Shown piece after piece: positions 1-7,520 of a stretch of 8,421 bases of DNA (positions within the stretch are counted from its first letter, which is position 1; each line of letters starts with the position of its first letter). The notes under the pieces are model-generated. The model was given only the letters and a program-made list of their open reading frames with translations. It was not told the origin of the DNA and searched no databases. This DNA is from an uncultured Saprospirales bacterium. Its GTDB lineage: Bacteria; Bacteroidota; Bacteroidia; Chitinophagales; Saprospiraceae. The stretch spans positions 1 through 8,421 of the forward strand of contig CALAZP010000031.1 in NCBI GenBank assembly GCA_937926355.1, read 5' to 3'. Position numbers and translations under genes: made by a program.

Positions 1-690
1 ATGCCTCCTCTTTTCTTTGGATTGGTTACCGCAGGTGCAGGAGCATCTATTCGAGGATTTAGAGAATTTGAAACGAAAAAAAAGGAAGAGGAGGAAGCGA
101 ATAAAAAGCGGTTAGAAGCGGAATTGAATTTACTCAAATCCCAAATAAACCCTCATTTTTTACTCAATACCTTGAATAATTTATACGGATTGGCTGTAAC
201 GGAGCCTGAGAAAACGCCCGAAGCACTTCTTAAATTATCCGCTTTGGTTAGATACCTGCTTTATGAATGTAACGTACCAAACGTTCAATTATCTTCAGAG
301 GTCAATTTTATTCTCAATTATATTGATTTACAAAAATTGAGATTGTCCTCCAATAATCACTTGATGCTGGATTTCCCCGATGCTATCCCTTCAGATGTTT
401 GGATAGAACCAATGATTTTACTCCCTTTTATTGAAAATGCCTTTAAGCATGGAATTTCTGGTAAAAAAGAGGGCACTATTGAAATTAAATTAGAACTGGA
501 TGAGGGCACATTAACCCTGCTAGTTAAAAATCAACAACTGAGGCATCTCGAAAATATGAATCCAGCGGGTATTGGATTGAGCAATACCCAACAAAGATTA
601 AATTTCAGTTATCCCAATCAACATTCCTTAAACATCAAAGATGATGGAGATTCCTTTCAAATTTATTTATCCGTTAATTTAGTGGGATGA
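1..690 (+). CDS. LytS/YehU-type sensor histidine kinase, 5' end probably missing
   Basis: Sensor kinase of the His_kinase (LytS/YehU/AlgZ) type, which autophosphorylates on histidine and passes the phosphate to the LytTR regulator encoded directly downstream. Visible parts: a hydrophobic stretch at residues 3-17, a charged coiled-coil-like linker at about 22-45 rich in Lys and Glu, the H-box QINPHFLLN with phosphoacceptor His52, the N-box around PFIENAFKHG with Asn146, and the G-box GIGLSN at 190-195. Kinases of this family normally carry several membrane segments before the linker; only the tail of one remains, so the ATG at base 1 is probably an internal Met and the gene begins before the window. 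The stop overlaps the next start as ATGA, which indicates translational coupling. The family assignment is secure; the signal sensed is unknown. Confidence 0.93.
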   Translation: MPPLFFGLVTAGAGASIRGFREFETKKKEEEEANKKRLEAELNLLKSQINPHFLLNTLNNLYGLAVTEPEKTPEALLKLSALVRYLLYECNVPNVQLSSEVNFILNYIDLQKLRLSSNNHLMLDFPDAIPSDVWIEPMILLPFIENAFKHGISGKKEGTIEIKLELDEGTLTLLVKNQQLRHLENMNPAGIGLSNTQQRLNFSYPNQHSLNIKDDGDSFQIYLSVNLVG

Positions 691-1379
691 CAGCATCTAA
701 ATACGCCTTCATTGCGGTTGATGACGAACCATTAGCACTATCTATTATTCAAAAGTATGCGGAAACATTGGAGGAATGGAAACTGGTAGGAGTATTTAGT
801 AGTGCGGCCGAAGCCAGGCAATTTCTAGCGGATAATGTGATTGATTTGGTCATCACAGATATCAATATGCCGGAGGAAAATGGGCTAGAGTTGGTACGAA
901 ATTTTAAAGCGGAAAAACCACTCATTATATTTTTAACAGCTTATAAGGAATATGCTCATGAGGGCTATGATTTGGATGTCATTGATTATTTAGTCAAGCC
1001 AGTGGCACCAGATCGTTTTAAAAAAGCCATAGAAAAAGCAAAAGATTGGCTGGCTTTTAAAAATCAATCACTGCCCGAAAGGTTACCTCCTATAGAGAAA
1101 ATTACTGTTTTCTCTGACTATAAAGAGGTGATTATTCCTGTTCAGGAGATTTTATACATAGAGGCTATGGGGGATTACGTCAAAATTTTCCGTGAGGGAA
1201 AATCCAAACCAACGTTAACCCTCAAAAGGCTTAAAGATTTGGAAATACAGCTTCAACCTGTGGGTTTTTCAAGAATTCACCGCTCATATCTGATTAATAA
1301 TAATAAAATTGAATCCCGTCTTAAAACTAAGGTCAAAATTATGGATCAGTGGTTGCCTGTGGGGGAGACCTATCGCTAA
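687..1379 (+). CDS. LytTR-family response regulator
   Basis: DNA-binding response regulator of 230 residues, partner of the kinase just upstream (4-base ATGA overlap). The receiver domain spans about residues 6-122, with acidic pocket Asp12-Asp13, phosphoacceptor Asp58 in TDINMP, Thr84 in FLTAY and Lys104 in YLVKP, so all switch residues are present. A LytTR DNA-binding domain covers about 135-230, recognised by EILYIEAMGDYVKI and by FSRIHRSYLINNNKI. The protein stops right after the conserved LPVGETYR, a few residues earlier than many relatives; the fold should still be complete. LytTR regulators usually bind pairs of short direct repeats near promoters. I did not find a convincing pair in the 76-base gap downstream, so there is no sequence evidence that the next gene is its target. 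Confidence 0.95.
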   Translation: MTASKYAFIAVDDEPLALSIIQKYAETLEEWKLVGVFSSAAEARQFLADNVIDLVITDINMPEENGLELVRNFKAEKPLIIFLTAYKEYAHEGYDLDVIDYLVKPVAPDRFKKAIEKAKDWLAFKNQSLPERLPPIEKITVFSDYKEVIIPVQEILYIEAMGDYVKIFREGKSKPTLTLKRLKDLEIQLQPVGFSRIHRSYLINNNKIESRLKTKVKIMDQWLPVGETYR

Positions 1380-1386
1380 CGGCAAT

Positions 1387-1404
1387 AATTGGAATATTTC
1401 AATT
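1387..1404. promoter_or_regulatory. Short dyad overlapping the protease promoter
   Basis: AATTGGAATATTTCAATT is an 18-base near-perfect inverted repeat (8 pairs, one of them G-T) centred at 1395/1396. Its right arm runs into the TTG of the candidate -33 element. It could be a repressor site or only an AT-rich chance match. The stem is too AT-rich, and lacks a following T-run, to act as a terminator for the regulator gene. Confidence 0.25.
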
Positions 1405-1431
1405 GAAAATGGTGGATAAACCTTATTTTTG
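1403..1431 (+). promoter_or_regulatory. Bacteroidota-type promoter for the protease gene
   Basis: TTG at 1403-1405 and TATTTTTG at 1424-1431 are separated by 18 bases. This fits the Bacteroidota housekeeping consensus (TTG at about -33, TAnnTTTG at about -7) exactly in the conserved positions and within the usual spacing. Transcription would begin near 1437, leaving a leader of only about 20 bases before the ATG at 1456. It lies in the only gap between the two-component pair and the protease-helicase-nuclease run, so it may drive all three genes. Confidence 0.6.
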
Positions 1432-1455
1432 GGTATAACCTTAAATTCTATTTAT

Positions 1456-3894
1456 ATGCGCCAGTTTTCCAGATTTATTTTGTTGATGATGTTCATAGCT
1501 CCAGGGATGCTTCAGAGTCAAACTTCTATTCAATCCTTTACCGAAAATATGGAGCGTATGGAAGGTTATTTTAATCTTTATTACGATGCAGATAAGGGAA
1601 GCTTATATCTTGAAGTCAAGGAGATCGGGGAGGAATTCTTATATGTCAATTCTTTGGCAGCTGGAGTGGGGTCTAATGATATAGGATTGGACAGGAATCA
1701 ATTAGGAGATACTCGCGTTGTTAAGTTTTATAAAAGTGGTCCTCAGTTATTAATGGTCCAACCTAATTACGATTACCGTGCGGTCAGCGATAATGAGGAA
1801 GAGACTAAGTCTGTTAGGGATGCTTTTGCATCATCGGTGATATGGGGATTTAAGGTAGTGGCAACGGAAGGAACGACTTTATTAGTAGATGTCACTTCTT
1901 TTTTATTGAGGGATGCACATGGAGTGGCTAATAGAATCGCGCGTGCTCGACAGGGTGCCTATAAGGCGGACGCCAGTCGTTCGGTTTTATATATGGAAAA
2001 CACCAAAAATTTTCCGTTAAATACAGAAATGGAAGCCATGGTTACTTTTTCTGGAAGTCCCCAAGGAGGCTATATTCGTTCAGTGGTACCTACTCCAGAA
2101 TGGGTTACCGTTAGAATGCACCATTCTTTTGTGGCCTTACCAGATGATCAATATGAGCCACGGGAATTTGATCCCAGGTCAGGATATAATTCCAGAAGTT
2201 ACAGCGATTATGCCACCCCTATAGACCAACCTTTAGTTAAGCGATTCATTCCACGTCATAGATTGGAGAAAAAGAACCCTAATGCGGAAATGAGTGAGCC
2301 TATAGAACCTATTATTTACTATTTGGATCGCGGGGCTCCAGAACCCATTAAGTCTGCGCTTATTGAAGGAGCATCTTGGTGGAATCAGGCATTTGAAGCA
2401 GCAGGTTATAAGGAAGCTTTTATAGTGAAAGAGCTCCCGGAGGGGGCGGATCCATTGGATGTCAGATACAATGTTATCAATTGGGTTCACCGAAGCACTA
2501 GAGGGTGGTCTTATGGAAGCAGTGTTACAGATCCTAGAACTGGGGAAATCATCAAGGGCCACGTTTTATTGGGAAGCCTCAGGGTTAGGCAGGACTTTTT
2601 AATTGCCCAGGGATTGGTTGAAGCTTATGAAAATGGGGTGGATGCAGATCCTCGCTTATTAGAAATGGCTCTGGCAAGACTTAGGCAATTGTCCGCTCAT
2701 GAAGTGGGGCACACCATAGGTTTGTCGCATAATTTTGCCGCCAGTTATAACAATAGAGCGTCAGTTATGGATTATCCTCATCCATTAGTGCTGTTAAATG
2801 AGAATGGAGAGATGGATTTTTCTAAGGCTTATGACGTTGGTATAGGGGAATGGGACAAGAGAACCATCATATATGGATATCAGGATTTTCCCGAAGGGAC
2901 AGATGAAAAAGCGGCCTTATTAGATATTTTGGCCACCAACCATAAAATGGGGTTACAATATATTTCAGACCAAGATGCCAGACCTGCCGGAGGAGCGCAC
3001 CCACTGGCACATCTATGGGATAATGGAGAATCCGCTGCAGGGGAGTTGAAGAGATTGAGTGCTATAAGAGCTACAGCACTTAAAAATTTTGGGACTAAGA
3101 ATATCCCTTTGCATACCCCTATGGCGACTCTTGAAAATGTTTTAGCTCCTTTGTTTTTAGCACATCGTTACCAGGTAGAAGCTACTGCCAAAGTGATTGG
3201 AGGGGTGGTTTACACTTACGCTGCCAATGGGGATGGTCAACCGGTAAACGAGATGGTGGATGATGGGCAACAAAGAGAAGCATTGGAGGCCTTATTGAAA
3301 ACGTTGGATGCAGAATTTTTGACTTTGCCCGAGTCTGTAATTAGTTTGATTCCTCCTCAGCCTATTGGTTATAGCAAGGGACGAGAATTATTCGATACCT
3401 ATACCGGAATGACGTTTGATCCTATCGGGGCGGCAGAAAGTGCTGCTCGTCATACTATTCAATTTTTATTACATCCGCACCGAATGGCCAGATTGGTTGA
3501 GCAATCAGGAAGAGCAAATGGCCGATTAGGTATGTACGAGGTATTGGAGGCATTATTTGCGCAGTGGAATGGAGGATCAGGCCTACCAGGATTACAAGGA
3601 GAAGTAGAGCGAATGACTGAAAAAGTGGCCTTGCATCATCTATTGGCATTGGCTGGAGATTCAGAAGTTATGCAGCAGGTTGCTGCCGTAGCACATTTGA
3701 AAATCAGCGAGCTGGTTCAAAGTTATAGCGTTAAAATGAACCAAGCTTCAGACTCTTCGGAAAAAGCTCATTTTCTTTATTTAGTCAAAATGATTGAAGG
3801 TTTTTATGAGAACCCAGGAGATTATAAAGTGCCATCCTTCCAAGAAATGCCTGATGGATCTCCTATTGGTATGGCCTGTTTTGATGGAGAATAA
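1456..3894 (+). CDS. Secreted zinc metalloprotease, DUF5117/DUF4953 family, metzincin-like
   Basis: Predicted exported zinc-dependent protease of 812 residues. The start chosen is the ATG at 1456, not the in-frame TTG at 1429: the TTG lies inside the candidate -7 element, and the ATG gives a clean signal peptide (Arg at 2 and 6, hydrophobic core 7-19, likely cleavage near Gln20-Ser21-Gln22). The segment at about 30-200, including GYFNLYYD and the LYLEVKEIGEEFLYVNSL stretch, matches the DUF5117-type N-terminal region. The catalytic part follows at about 280-600. It holds HEVGHTIGLSH at 415-425, which fits HExxHxxGxxH (zinc ligands His415, His419 and His425, catalytic Glu416), and a Met-turn candidate, SVMDYP, around Met438. 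No cell-surface sorting domain is evident at the C-terminus. Substrate is unknown; family members are common in Bacteroidota. The helicase gene starts 11 bases after the stop. Catalytic class is well supported by the motif; physiological role is not. Confidence 0.9.
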   Translation: MRQFSRFILLMMFIAPGMLQSQTSIQSFTENMERMEGYFNLYYDADKGSLYLEVKEIGEEFLYVNSLAAGVGSNDIGLDRNQLGDTRVVKFYKSGPQLLMVQPNYDYRAVSDNEEETKSVRDAFASSVIWGFKVVATEGTTLLVDVTSFLLRDAHGVANRIARARQGAYKADASRSVLYMENTKNFPLNTEMEAMVTFSGSPQGGYIRSVVPTPEWVTVRMHHSFVALPDDQYEPREFDPRSGYNSRSYSDYATPIDQPLVKRFIPRHRLEKKNPNAEMSEPIEPIIYYLDRGAPEPIKSALIEGASWWNQAFEAAGYKEAFIVKELPEGADPLDVRYNVINWVHRSTRGWSYGSSVTDPRTGEIIKGHVLLGSLRVRQDFLIAQGLVEAYENGVDADPRLLEMALARLRQLSAHEVGHTIGLSHNFAASYNNRASVMDYPHPLVLLNENGEMDFSKAYDVGIGEWDKRTIIYGYQDFPEGTDEKAALLDILATNHKMGLQYISDQDARPAGGAHPLAHLWDNGESAAGELKRLSAIRATALKNFGTKNIPLHTPMATLENVLAPLFLAHRYQVEATAKVIGGVVYTYAANGDGQPVNEMVDDGQQREALEALLKTLDAEFLTLPESVISLIPPQPIGYSKGRELFDTYTGMTFDPIGAAESAARHTIQFLLHPHRMARLVEQSGRANGRLGMYEVLEALFAQWNGGSGLPGLQGEVERMTEKVALHHLLALAGDSEVMQQVAAVAHLKISELVQSYSVKMNQASDSSEKAHFLYLVKMIEGFYENPGDYKVPSFQEMPDGSPIGMACFDGE

Positions 3895-3909
3895 ATGGCA
3901 CAACCTTGA
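3895..3909 (+). other. Four-codon ATG mini-ORF overlapping the helicase start
   Basis: One reading frame, ATGGCACAACCTTGA (Met-Ala-Gln-Pro-stop), begins directly after the protease TAA (3892-3894), and its end overlaps the TTG start of the helicase at 3906-3908 in another frame. It may help ribosomes re-initiate at the weak TTG. Alternatively, one extra T in the CCTTG run would join it in frame to the helicase as Met-Ala-Gln-Pro-Leu-Ile-Glu, which would make it the true start of that gene. Confidence 0.3.
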
Positions 3910-6317
3910 TAGAGGAGGCGCTGCAATGGGCTGAAAAAAAAGGTTGGACTCCGTTTGAGTTTCAGATAAAGACTTGGCGTCGCTACTTTGATGGAGACTC
4001 GGGTATGGTCAATGCACCAACCGGTAGTGGCAAGACTTATGCGCTTTTACTGCCTATTTTACTTGAGCAAAAGCATCTAGGAGGTGATGGAATTACTGCG
4101 ATTTGGATCAGCCCCATCAAGGCATTAACTCGCGAAATAGCTGCTTCCGCTGAAGCGGGAATAGCAGATTTGGAAATGAGGGCCACGGTAGGTTTGAGGA
4201 CGGGGGATTCTACTGCAAGTCAGCGAGCGAAACAAAAGAAAAATCCGCCTCATATTTTAATTACCACCCCAGAAAGTTTGCATCTCCTGCTTGCCTCCAA
4301 GGGCTATGAATCGTTTTTCTCTTCTTTGCGAACGATAGTAGTAGATGAATGGCACGAGTTATTGGGTACTAAGAGAGGGGTGCAGGTAGAATTGGCGCTA
4401 TCTAGGTTAAAACATATTCAACCTCGGTTACGCATTTGGGGAATTTCTGCGACCATTGGCAATTTGAAGGAAGCTGCCCGTATCCTTACGGGAAAGGAAT
4501 CTTTCACCATTGTCCGAGCATCTATAGAAAAGAAAATTTCGGTTATACCGGTATTGCCTAGTGAAAGAGAGCGATTTCCTTGGGCGGGGCATTTAGGAAT
4601 TAAATTGATTAAGTCGGTAATTCCAATTATCCAGTCAGGGAAAAGCACCCTTTTGTTTACCAACACCCGAGCGCAATGTGAAATATGGTACCGGGCACTG
4701 CTTGAGGAGGCTCCCGACCTTGCCGGATGGATGGCTATGCACCACGGGAGTTTGAGCAGTGAAATTAGAGATTGGGTAGAGGAATCCTTGCACGAGGGTA
4801 CACTAAAGGTAGTAGTATGTACCTCGAGTCTCGATTTAGGAGTTGACTTCAGGCCTGTAGAAACGGTGATTCAGATAGGCAGTCCCAAAGGGATAGCCCG
4901 TTTTTTACAAAGGGCGGGAAGAAGTGGCCATCAACCAGGCGCTATTAGTAAGATTTACTTCGTCCCCACTCATGCCTTGGAACTCATAGAAGCTGCGGCA
5001 TTAAGAGCAGCTATTGTTCAAGAAGAATTAGAGCATAGAATTCCTTATGTCCGTTCATTTGACGTATTGATTCAATATTTGGTTACCCTAGCCATTTCTG
5101 ACGGATTTAAAAGTGAGGAACTGTATCGGGAAATTAAATCTACGTATTCATTTGAATCGATTACTCCTGAAGAATGGGGATGGGTACTTGATTTTATTAC
5201 CACTGGGGGAAGTTCCTTACAGGCCTATGATGAATATGCCAAGGTATCCATTGACGAAAAGGGGGTCTATCGGGTAGACAATAAAAAGGTAGCGATGCGC
5301 CATCGGTTATCTATTGGCACTATAGTTAGCGATGCCGTTCTTCAGGTCAAATACCTCACTGGGGGATGGTTGGGAACCATTGAAGAATGGTTTATTTCTC
5401 AGCTCAAACCCGGGGATACTTTTTGGTTTGCCGGACGACCACTCACACTAGTTCGGGTGAAGGAGATGACTGTATTGGTTAAAAGAGGAGGTAGTAAAAA
5501 GGGGAAAATTCCAGCGTGGTTGGGAGGCAACCTGTCCTTGTCTAGTAACCTTTCAATAGAATTACGTCGGCAGATGAGTCGGTTAGCGAGCCAAACCTTC
5601 GATGGTGTTGAGCTAGAAGCCTTGAATCCTATTCTAGAGGTTCAGGCCTACAGATCCGCAGTTCCCAAAGACGAAGAGTTATTAATCGAGTATTTTCAGG
5701 ACAAAGAAGGGTTTCATTTGTTGTTTTACCCCTTTGAAGGCAGGTATGTCAATGAAGGATTGGCCTCTTTAGTGGGGTATCGAATTGGACAGCAACTTCC
5801 GATTAGTTTCAGTATTGCGATGAATGATTACGGGTTTGAATTGCTTTCTGACCTCCCCTTATCGTTTGAGGAGAAGGATATTAGGCAATGGCTGAGTAAA
5901 GACCATCTCACCCGAGACCTTCAATTAGCAGTGAATGCTACTGAAATGGCCAAAAGAAAATTTAGAGATATTGCCAGTATCGCGGGATTGGTCTTCAAAG
6001 GATATCCCGGTAAGCCTAAAAAAGATAAGCACTTACAATCCTCTGCCCAATTGTTTTTCGAGGTGTTCAGCGATTATGATTCCGATCATTTATTACTTTT
6101 ACAAGCATACGAGGAAGTGATGATTTTTCAACTGCAAGAAGAACGACTTAGGAAGGCATTGGATAGAATAGGGCAACAGCAGTTGAAAATAACTTTTCCT
6201 CAAAAGGCCACCCCTTTTAGTTTTCCGATTGTAGTGGACCGGTTGAGAGAAAGTATGAGTTCTGAGAAATTGGAGGACAGGATTAGGAAAATGAAATTAT
6301 TGTTGGAAAAGGATTGA
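3906..6317 (+). CDS. Ligase-associated DEXH-box helicase (Lhr-Core type)
   Basis: ATP-dependent 3'-5' DNA helicase/translocase of superfamily 2, Lhr-Core group, expected in the cytoplasm in DNA damage repair. At 803 residues it is about the usual length. Motifs in order: Q-motif-like FEFQ 17-20, Walker A APTGSGKT 37-44, TTPESL just before the DEWH box (Asp147-His150), SAT 181-183, SSLDLGVDF 307-315 and motif VI QRAGRSGH 335-342. The rest (about 390-803) corresponds to the winged-helix and Lhr C-terminal core seen in the family; GRPLTLVRVKEM lies in it. The start is the TTG at 3906: no in-frame ATG, GTG or TTG lies between it and the upstream in-frame stop (TGA at 3882-3884), and the next in-frame Met (34) would remove the Q motif. 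A near-miss ATG in another frame at 3895 is noted separately. The nuclease gene begins one base after the stop, the classic partner arrangement. Confidence 0.93.
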   Translation: MIEEALQWAEKKGWTPFEFQIKTWRRYFDGDSGMVNAPTGSGKTYALLLPILLEQKHLGGDGITAIWISPIKALTREIAASAEAGIADLEMRATVGLRTGDSTASQRAKQKKNPPHILITTPESLHLLLASKGYESFFSSLRTIVVDEWHELLGTKRGVQVELALSRLKHIQPRLRIWGISATIGNLKEAARILTGKESFTIVRASIEKKISVIPVLPSERERFPWAGHLGIKLIKSVIPIIQSGKSTLLFTNTRAQCEIWYRALLEEAPDLAGWMAMHHGSLSSEIRDWVEESLHEGTLKVVVCTSSLDLGVDFRPVETVIQIGSPKGIARFLQRAGRSGHQPGAISKIYFVPTHALELIEAAALRAAIVQEELEHRIPYVRSFDVLIQYLVTLAISDGFKSEELYREIKSTYSFESITPEEWGWVLDFITTGGSSLQAYDEYAKVSIDEKGVYRVDNKKVAMRHRLSIGTIVSDAVLQVKYLTGGWLGTIEEWFISQLKPGDTFWFAGRPLTLVRVKEMTVLVKRGGSKKGKIPAWLGGNLSLSSNLSIELRRQMSRLASQTFDGVELEALNPILEVQAYRSAVPKDEELLIEYFQDKEGFHLLFYPFEGRYVNEGLASLVGYRIGQQLPISFSIAMNDYGFELLSDLPLSFEEKDIRQWLSKDHLTRDLQLAVNATEMAKRKFRDIASIAGLVFKGYPGKPKKDKHLQSSAQLFFEVFSDYDSDHLLLLQAYEEVMIFQLQEERLRKALDRIGQQQLKITFPQKATPFSFPIVVDRLRESMSSEKLEDRIRKMKLLLEKD

Positions 6318-6318
6318 C

Positions 6319-6981
6319 ATGCCAGATACCATTAAAAGAACCTTGGAACTGGTCGTAAAGGGACAAAATTTTTTGCTTCATCCCCAGAAAGCGCTTTTTT
6401 GGATGGAACAAAGGGCCTTGGTCTTGGCTGATGCCCACTTTGGGAAAGGGAGGCACTTTCGAAAAAATGGAATTCCTGTTCCACAAATGCAAGCGGAAGT
6501 AGATTATGACCGATTCATAGGCCTGCTACTGGAATTCAAACCTGCACAGGTGATTTTTTTGGGAGATTTATTTCACAGCTCTTATAATGAGGAATGGACC
6601 TCCTTTAGCGAGATTATTCAAAAATTCCATACCACCCAATTTATTTTGGTTAAGGGCAATCACGATATTTTAAAGCCAGCCATTTATGAGGCAGCGGGAA
6701 TCATAGTGAAAGAAGAGCCCTGGAAATTGGGTCCTTTTGCATTGTGCCATCATCCCTTGGAGCAGCATCAAACTGAGTATGCTATTGGAGGACACTTGCA
6801 TCCGGGGGTCCTTCTGAAAGGCGTCAGTCACCAACGATTGAGACTTCCTTGTTTTTATTTTGGAAAGACACAAGCTGTACTGCCAGCTTTCGGTTCCTTT
6901 ACTGGGTTACACTTGGTTCAACCTGAAACGGAAAGTAGGGTTTTCGTTATAGGAGATGGGCAGGTTTTTGAAAAAAGTTAA
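6319..6981 (+). CDS. pdeM: Ligase-associated DNA damage response endonuclease, PdeM-like
   Basis: Metallophosphoesterase of the calcineurin-like superfamily, MPE/PdeM type, 220 residues and full length. Characterised relatives are manganese-dependent DNA endonucleases/phosphodiesterases encoded with the Lhr-Core helicase, as here (1-base gap). The metal-binding motifs are all present: DAH with Asp38 and His40, GDLFHS with Asp83, GNHD with Asn114-His115-Asp116, CHHP with His144/His145, and GGHLHP with His159 and His161. There is no signal peptide, consistent with a cytoplasmic DNA enzyme. In many bacteria this pair sits in a four-gene set with an ATP-dependent DNA ligase and a metallo-beta-lactamase-fold exonuclease; neither is in this window. 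The stop overlaps the stop of the convergent minus-strand gene by four bases. The main alternative is a general phosphoesterase, but the context makes PdeM much more likely. Confidence 0.92.
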   Translation: MPDTIKRTLELVVKGQNFLLHPQKALFWMEQRALVLADAHFGKGRHFRKNGIPVPQMQAEVDYDRFIGLLLEFKPAQVIFLGDLFHSSYNEEWTSFSEIIQKFHTTQFILVKGNHDILKPAIYEAAGIIVKEEPWKLGPFALCHHPLEQHQTEYAIGGHLHPGVLLKGVSHQRLRLPCFYFGKTQAVLPAFGSFTGLHLVQPETESRVFVIGDGQVFEKS

Positions 6982-7517
6982 GGGAGGGAATCAAATGAAA
7001 TGATGTGCTCCAAACTTTGTAATCGATCGGTAAATTCATTAAACAGGAAAAAAATGAAAATCATTCCTTTCCCCTCCTTATATAAGGCCAGTAATTTACA
7101 TTCACTATAAAACGTGCTGCTGAATTTGGGTTTAAAAAAGTAAAGCCCACCCCAATCGGCTTGATACCGTTGGATCAACACAGAAGGATCTATCGGCACG
7201 CGGCTGATGACCCCTTCATCATCATTACTGGCTATTTGTGCAAGCCACCTTCCCAATTGGATATTAGGGTAATCCTGTAGGGTAGTATCTAGGACAAATT
7301 TTATTTCTATTTGGTCCCTTCGGGAAAAGGTTGAAAAATGGGAACCCCAGTAAGGTTCCTCCAATGATTGGATGGAAGAATAACCTGCGTCCAAGGGAGG
7401 ATAGTAGGATGCCCCTAAGGTTGAAAGCATAGGTTGCCATAAGGGCATTTCCTTTTGTCCCTGAAGGGGAATAACTAAAGGAATAATCAGAATTAAAGGT
7501 AGGAGAACCTTTTTCAA
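6978..7517 (-). CDS. Exported protein of unknown function
   Basis: I do not recognise this 179-residue protein. It starts with a strong signal peptide: Lys2-Lys3, then a run of Leu, Ile and Pro to about residue 19, with likely cleavage near Gly20/Gln21. No lipobox cysteine is present, so it is periplasmic or secreted rather than a lipoprotein. The mature part is rich in aromatics and has no transmembrane helix that I would trust, although GMIFIFFLF near residues 150-158 is hydrophobic. The start is a TTG: an in-frame stop lies two codons upstream (7521-7523), and the next Met (24) would remove the signal peptide. That upstream stop is also the stop of the small gene before it, so the two are separated by only three bases and probably translationally coupled. 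Its own stop overlaps the PdeM gene end on the other strand. It is probably the last gene of the sigma-factor unit. Confidence 0.72.
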   Translation of the reverse strand: MKKVLLPLILIIPLVIPLQGQKEMPLWQPMLSTLGASYYPPLDAGYSSIQSLEEPYWGSHFSTFSRRDQIEIKFVLDTTLQDYPNIQLGRWLAQIASNDDEGVISRVPIDPSVLIQRYQADWGGLYFFKPKFSSTFYSECKLLALYKEGKGMIFIFFLFNEFTDRLQSLEHIISFDSLP

Positions 7518-7520
7518 AGT

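Noticed and set aside
1..60. ATG at base 1 as the true start of the histidine kinase
   Set aside because: Kinases of this type have several membrane segments before the H-box; only the end of one is present, so the coding region most likely continues upstream of the window.
1429..1455. TTG at 1429 as a longer start for the protease
   Set aside because: It lies within the candidate -7 promoter element and would put nine polar or neutral residues before a normal signal peptide that begins at the ATG at 1456.
2233..2562. Minus-strand open frame of 109 codons inside the protease gene
   Set aside because: It lies wholly opposite a well-supported catalytic domain, and its translation shows no family motif; a shadow frame.
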